From positions 9,581,410-9,645,409 of the forward strand of contig NC_050738.1 in NCBI RefSeq assembly GCF_014529535.1: a DNA stretch of 64,000 nt, read 5' to 3'. Made by a program: the position numbers and the translations under genes. This DNA comes from Bradysia coprophila (taxonomy: Eukaryota > Arthropoda > Insecta > Diptera > Sciaridae). The notes below the pieces were generated by a model, which searched no databases, had not been told where the DNA came from, and worked only from the letters and a program-made list of their open reading frames with translations. This document shows, in pieces, positions 59,600-64,000 of this stretch (within the stretch, counting starts at the first letter, position 1; each line of letters begins with the position of its first letter).

Positions 59600-59742
59600 G
59601 TCACGCAGATCGCCATTTTATTAGATACGCGGGAACACACCTTTTCCATACAAAAAAATTCACCAAAATTGAATTTGTATGGCGTGGTGAATTTTTTTGT
59701 ATGAAACGTGGTGTGTAACCCGCGTATCTGCTTCTGCGTGAC
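59600..59742. mobile_element. Foldback MITE, about 65-bp arms
   Basis: GTCACGCAGA and TCTGCGTGAC at the ends, then AGATACGCGGG with CCCGCGTATCT, and CATACAAAAAAATTCACCA with TGGTGAATTTTTTTGTATG. Non-coding. It abuts the LINE remnant. Confidence 0.75.
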
Positions 59743-60238
59743 CTCCCCAAAGTATACAGCCTTGCATATTTCGATGTTGAACTCAAATATGATGGAGCGA
59801 AGGTCTGCACGTATAATCCCATAGCAATGATTTGCCCTTTGCCCAGGTATAAAATGGTGTTGGATTCGCGGGAAGAAAGGTTGTGTTGGCTCTTGTTCGA
59901 ATAGAATATTTCCTTATCTTTTGTAGACGACAAGCAAAAAAAATTGTATAAGGTGTAAGACCCTGACAAGGCAAGGGAATAAAAAAGAAATAAGGTAGTA
60001 ATTAAGGACTTTTAATTAGCAAAGTCTTTAAGATATTACACAAATCTAAGAAATTGATTACAACTGACTGCATTTACAACATATTAATTACGTTATCAGT
60101 AATGAAAAGGTAAGAATCATTAAAGCCATTGTTCAACTTGATGTATTTAGTAATTATATTGATAATTGTCATTAATTCAACAATTATTGACAAAGTTGCT
60201 CTATCGCCGGCAATTTGGTTAAGTTAAGGACCGCCACA

Positions 60239-60300
60239 ACTATAAAAGCCAATAGCACAGTTAATTTCGATTAAGTAAATTGAAGAAATTACGTTTAAAA
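60239..60300 (+). promoter_or_regulatory. TATA box of the protease gene
   Basis: CTATAAAAG at 60239-60247 lies about 80 bases before the ATG at 60323; a transcription start near 60270 would be expected. The TATA-plus-short-leader arrangement is usual for insect digestive protease genes. Confidence 0.55.
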
Positions 60301-60322
60301 AGGTCACATTACCACTTGTGAA

Positions 60323-61529
60323 ATGAATTTAACACTCTTGGTACTTGGATTCACCTTTGTGGTGTTTGCTTTTGCAAAACGTAACACAAATCTCTGTTAA
60401 AATAGAATTTAAAACGATAACAGTGAACAATTGTAGCTAATTCAAGCAATTCAACCGAACCCCGTGGAACTACCCGAATCGTTGGTGGCCAAGAGGCAAC
60501 GAAAGCGTATCCCTATCAAGTTTCTGTCGAAGTTCCTTTGGGGGGAGGCGTATGGAAACACATCTGTGGCGGCTCAATCATCACGTCACGTCATATTTTA
60601 ACTGCAGGTCATTTCCGTTTAAATTCAACTGAACTGATCATTTAAAAAGAATACTTCCTGTTTACAGGCCATTGTGTTGTCACTGACGACCACAAACTTG
60701 CGGATCCGAAAAATATAGCAGTATTCGCTGGGTCACACTATCGTGGTTATGGATCAAAATATATCGCATCAAAGTTGATGCATCATGAAGATTATTACAG
60801 TAATGACGGTAAACCCATCAACGAATACGATATTGCTATCATAACGCTTGCAGACACAATCAAAATTGTACCAAACGAAGTAAAACAATACATTTATAAA
60901 TCGTCACAGAGTTCCAGTTACACCTGCATCTTGTTACTTTTCAGGTGGAAATCATAAAATTATCCACTGACCAAACAGGAGGTGGCGTCTCTTGTCTAGC
61001 GACGGGTTGGGGAAGTACGACCGATTATGATCATGCGCAAGCTTCAGATGTACTTAAGGAAATTAAAATGAAAACGGTAACTATCTAAGACGGAATGCCA
61101 AAAGGTTTGGTTTAGCACCGCAACGGACAATATACTTTGCGCTACTGCTGGCGACGATCAAGGAGTGTGTACGCATTCATTTTCATTCAATTTTTCTCTA
61201 GTCAATTTTGTGACTTTCTTCAATTCCAGGTGCTGGCGACTCGGGAGGTCCTCTGGTACTCTCGCTAACAGATTGAACATTTGTCGTGGCGTTACATAAT
61301 TAAATTGGTTATATTTTAGGTTGACATCAAGACACTAAAGTTGGTTGGTGTGGCTCAGGGGATCTACGATAACTGTGCCGATAGTACACCAGATTTGTTT
61401 GTTCGCGTTTCCACTAAGATCAAATGGATTCAGAAAAACACCGGCATGGGTCGGGAAATGGCGCCAATGAAGCCAATGCACCCCGACCATCACGACCACC
61501 AAGACCACCACGACGAGTGTGATGCTTAA
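60323..61529 (+). CDS. Chymotrypsin-like serine protease with an apparent frameshift
   Basis: An S1-family protease precursor of about 300 residues, secreted (signal peptide MNLTLLVLGFTFVVFAFA) and activated at R33 before IVGG. Exons: 60323-60380, 60437-60607, 60668-60879, 60945-61168, 61230-61255, 61320-61529. The catalytic triad is visible: His78 in TAGHC, Asp131 in NEYDIAII, Ser about 226 in GDSGGPL. The residue six before the serine is Gly (GVCAGDSGG), not Asp, so specificity should be chymotrypsin- or elastase-like rather than trypsin-like. In exon 4 the frame changes near 61085: KMKTVTI is followed, two bases short, by SKTECQKVWFSTATDNILC. The protein ends in an unusual His/Asp-rich tail, HPDHHDHQDHHDECDA. 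Either a decaying gene or a sequence error. Confidence 0.82.
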
Positions 61530-62555
61530 TATGAACAATTGAATTTATAGCACTGCTCCTAGCATCAACACTGAACTTCAAATTTGGAGGCTTTTTTGCA
61601 AATTAGTTCATTAGTATCTGAATATTTTTATGTTAATGCTAGTAGTAGTACTATTGTGTACTCATATTCATTGTGGTTATTCACCTACTAATTCAATTGT
61701 ACATCGAACCTGTAACGTTTTTTTTAAATATATGTTTTTTAGCAGCAGATATTACAAAATACTATGTTACTTCATTAGTTTTCAAAAATCTCATCAGGTT
61801 TACATGGTCTACACCAAACATGACAATTATTTGACAGGTAGCTCATACGTTTTGTGTCAACATCTCAGCACTTGTCAGACATTTTTCGCGAACTGTGTAC
61901 TGTATCTTTAAAATCTTCATTGATATTCTTCATCATTTTTAAGTAAGTAAGAACTTAGTTGGTTCAGAAATTTCCAGACATAGTCTGAATCTTGTGACGA
62001 TTGTGAAATCATTACTGTTCCCGCCAAACCAACTTTAAACTTCTACGTATTCCACATTTTTCGATGAATTCTATTGTTGTTAGCCATTCGTATAATTAAC
62101 CAGACATACCAACCTGACTCAATTTATATCCAATGCCAACGATATGATACCCATAACTTTCCCTATTTTCAGAATGTCTTTTAAAATCAGTTTTCTACAC
62201 GAAACTTCATTATTCTGTAAATGAAAATGTTTTCGATTTGTGATCAACGAAGCACCTTAATTCAGCTCCAATTAGAATTGACGCAGATCCATTCGAAATA
62301 GGTGTAAATGATCGTGATATCAGTCAAGTTTGTACATGCGTGCGACCGAAAGTAGCGATCACATTCTTTTCACAATTTGACAGGGTATTAAAAGTAAAAT
62401 ATATAACTTTCGATTGACGGGTTGTAATCTTTTATGTTTGTGCTCAATTTGCTGTAGTTATAAGGTGGAAAAATAAGCGAGAAAAGTGTTCAATCCAATT
62501 AGTTTGATTAGAATGATGCATTTATCGGGCAGCTAAATCGGTTAGTGCAATGTAA
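61530..62555. other. Intergenic / 5' region of the G-alpha gene
   Basis: A decayed relative of the 57262 foldback (AGCTCATACGTTTTGTGTCA, CGCGAACTGTGTA) lies at about 61800-61905. The remainder is AT-rich; the promoter and leader of the G-alpha gene are presumably in the last few hundred bases but show no clear core elements. Confidence 0.45.
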
Positions 62556-62762
62556 ATGTTGCTAAAAGGTGTTTTATGTTTATATGAAAGTAAAGTGTCG
62601 CATAATATGGCCGACAGCCGAGGTAGAACATTTACATGTATCCGTTGTGAGGATTTGTTTACATATTTCTGGCGAGGCAGTCCGGAAGAAGTGGAACAAC
62701 GGCACAAATCCCGTCAAATTGATAAAACCTTAAAACGGGAAGATCGAGCACGTAAAAGACAG
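62556..62762 (+). CDS. cta: G protein alpha subunit of the 12/13 class, first coding exon (3' partial)
   Basis: G-alpha 12/13 (concertina in flies) relays GPCR signals to RhoGEF and Rho at the plasma membrane and drives apical constriction in gastrulation. The exon reads FTCIRCEDLFTYFWRGSPEE followed by VEQRHKSRQIDKTLKREDRA, then RKRQ and a GTAAAA donor at 62763. The block EEVEQRHKSRQIDK with RKRQ just before the expected VKLLLLGAGESGKS is typical of this class. Cys residues in the CIRC stretch could be palmitoylated. Start is either the ATG at 62556 (69 residues in the exon) or that at 62607 (MADSRGRTF, 52 residues); the second looks more usual. The GTPase domain is not in the window, so a large intron follows. 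Confidence 0.8.
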
Positions 62763-64000
62763 GTAAAATGACGATGAAAACTCTTTTCCTTTTTTTTTTG
62801 TTTATTCGCTGTCAATATTTTCAGCAAAATAAATTTCGTATTTACTTTATCAATTAAGGCGGTGTAGTTGAAAAGGTGGATTTTATGAGCCAAAGACTTT
62901 GTTTTATACGTTCTAATCGAAAGGAAAAACTTTTTTTTTCCAGCAGTTGAATCTGCTTAATTAACAATTTCCTAATATTTGTCTGTGACTGACACACTGT
63001 CTGTATTTTTATGTTTGTACCCAATAAATTTTTATTACATATTTCTCGTCGTGATATTTTCATCTTCTTTATTTGCCTAGCTGATCGAAAATGGTATGTG
63101 AATTCAATATACCAGTAGTTTAGTAGCAAAAGACGTACAAAGAAAAGAATGTATCAATGATGCTGGTGTATGTTAGTAAAGTCATCATTTCCGTTGTCAA
63201 TTAGTGCTCTCGCTTCATTTTAATTTAAATAATGAAGTACCTATGTGTCATGCGACGTACAATTATTTTATTTAAAAAAGAAATCCGTCTCTTCATATTT
63301 TATCGTCTCTTTAAATTAAATAACAAAAAAAGAAGAAGATGAAACGGTTAGCAAGTACCTAAATTTTAGTGTATGGTTAGTGGAATCATTTAAGTTTTAT
63401 GATCATGACAAAACGGATTCAATAGCGGTTTATAGACGCTATAATTCTGACGTGCATTTAGGAATGTATTAAATCAAATCAATGCGAAGTGACACTTAAT
63501 AATTTAGAAAAGTATAAACAGACAGAAAAAAAAACATTTTCGGAAATTCCGGTGTGCTAACCTTCCCTTCGACTTTCTTTTTGAACTCTTCTCCGAATTC
63601 ATGATTCATGATTTTCGTACCACACCACATACCAAACTGTCAAACTAATTAAATCTTTGAATGAGCATGCGAGCAAATTAGCTACTATCTTCAAGCATAT
63701 TGTAATTTAGCCATATTGCCTAACCTTTCACAGAAACAGGGGGCAATAAACATTGCATGAGGACTCTTATCGACTCTTCTACTTGATTCGGTTTAAGCAT
63801 TCACTTAATTAAATCATTCAACACACGTTCAATTTTGTTGTGTAGGGCAGCTCCAGCACTTTATAAATTTTGGTTATCAGTGTCGATAGCGGATGTTGAA
63901 GTCGTTTGTAAACGTTCAATGTCAATAATTTAGTCGTTGCCCTGGGGTTGGTCAAAGAAACCAAAAATGTAGGAAACAAGCTAAATAAGGCGAAACTTCT
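62763..64000 (+). other. Start of the first intron of the G-alpha gene
   Basis: Begins with the GTAAAA donor. No GAGESGKS-coding exon appears up to the window end. AT-rich, with no repeat that I can support. Confidence 0.6.

Noticed and set aside
59601-59969. 122-codon minus-strand frame next to the LINE remnant
   Set aside because: Half of it is the hairpin MITE, and the rest has no similarity to the LINE polyprotein or any family I know.
61077-61115. A 39-bp intron instead of a frameshift in the protease
   Set aside because: It is too short for an insect intron, gives the wrong phase, and would remove residues (SKTECQKVWF) that fit the protease fold.

Overview
This is an AT-rich, intron-bearing animal nuclear sequence. 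The gene set (Polycomb, a methuselah-like receptor, an eL40-ubiquitin fusion, a concertina-type G-alpha subunit, Dna2, a chymotrypsin-like protease) points to an insect, most likely a fly. Short 55-230 bp introns and the dense load of small inverted-repeat transposons would suit a lower dipteran such as a fungus gnat, but that last step is inference.

Layout. 3685-9040 (+): the last five exons of a methuselah-family GPCR (TM4-TM7); its 5' part is not in view. 9041-27200: about 18 kb without a convincing gene, filled by non-autonomous DNA transposons, including a 1.08 kb near-perfect palindrome (15405-16486), hAT-type elements at 17158-18319 and 20367-20817, and a 146-bp tandem array (24471-25345). 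27539-28731 (+): Polycomb. 32136-33218 (+): a five-finger C2H2 protein whose N-terminus carries four tandem VKLE/D-P motifs. 37345-37731 (+): ubiquitin-eL40. 41176-41346 (+): a small secreted cysteine-rich peptide with its own TATA box and GATA sites. 41912-46752: a composite duplicated block bounded by inverted repeats. It holds two copies of the tail of a SAP-domain gene, a fragment of Dna2, a zinc-finger fragment and a later gag-only Copia-type element with 86-bp LTRs. 50405-51327 (+): the parent SAP gene, predicted to be a 123-residue, C-terminally membrane-anchored protein. 52718-56670 (-): complete Dna2 in nine exons. 60323-61529 (+): a chymotrypsin-like protease with one apparent frameshift. 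62556-62762 (+): the first coding exon of a G-alpha 12/13 (concertina) gene that runs out of the window.

The genes do not form a pathway; they are ordinary neighbours separated by transposon-rich DNA. The main novelty candidates are the SAP/transmembrane mini-protein with its duplicated SAP-less relatives, the composite block that gathers gene fragments, the miniature gag-only LTR element, and a set of hAT-like elements that share termini while each fills its subterminal DNA with its own short repeated word. All coordinates of introns and repeats were worked out by eye from splice signals, reading frame and inverted or direct repetition; nothing was searched against a database.
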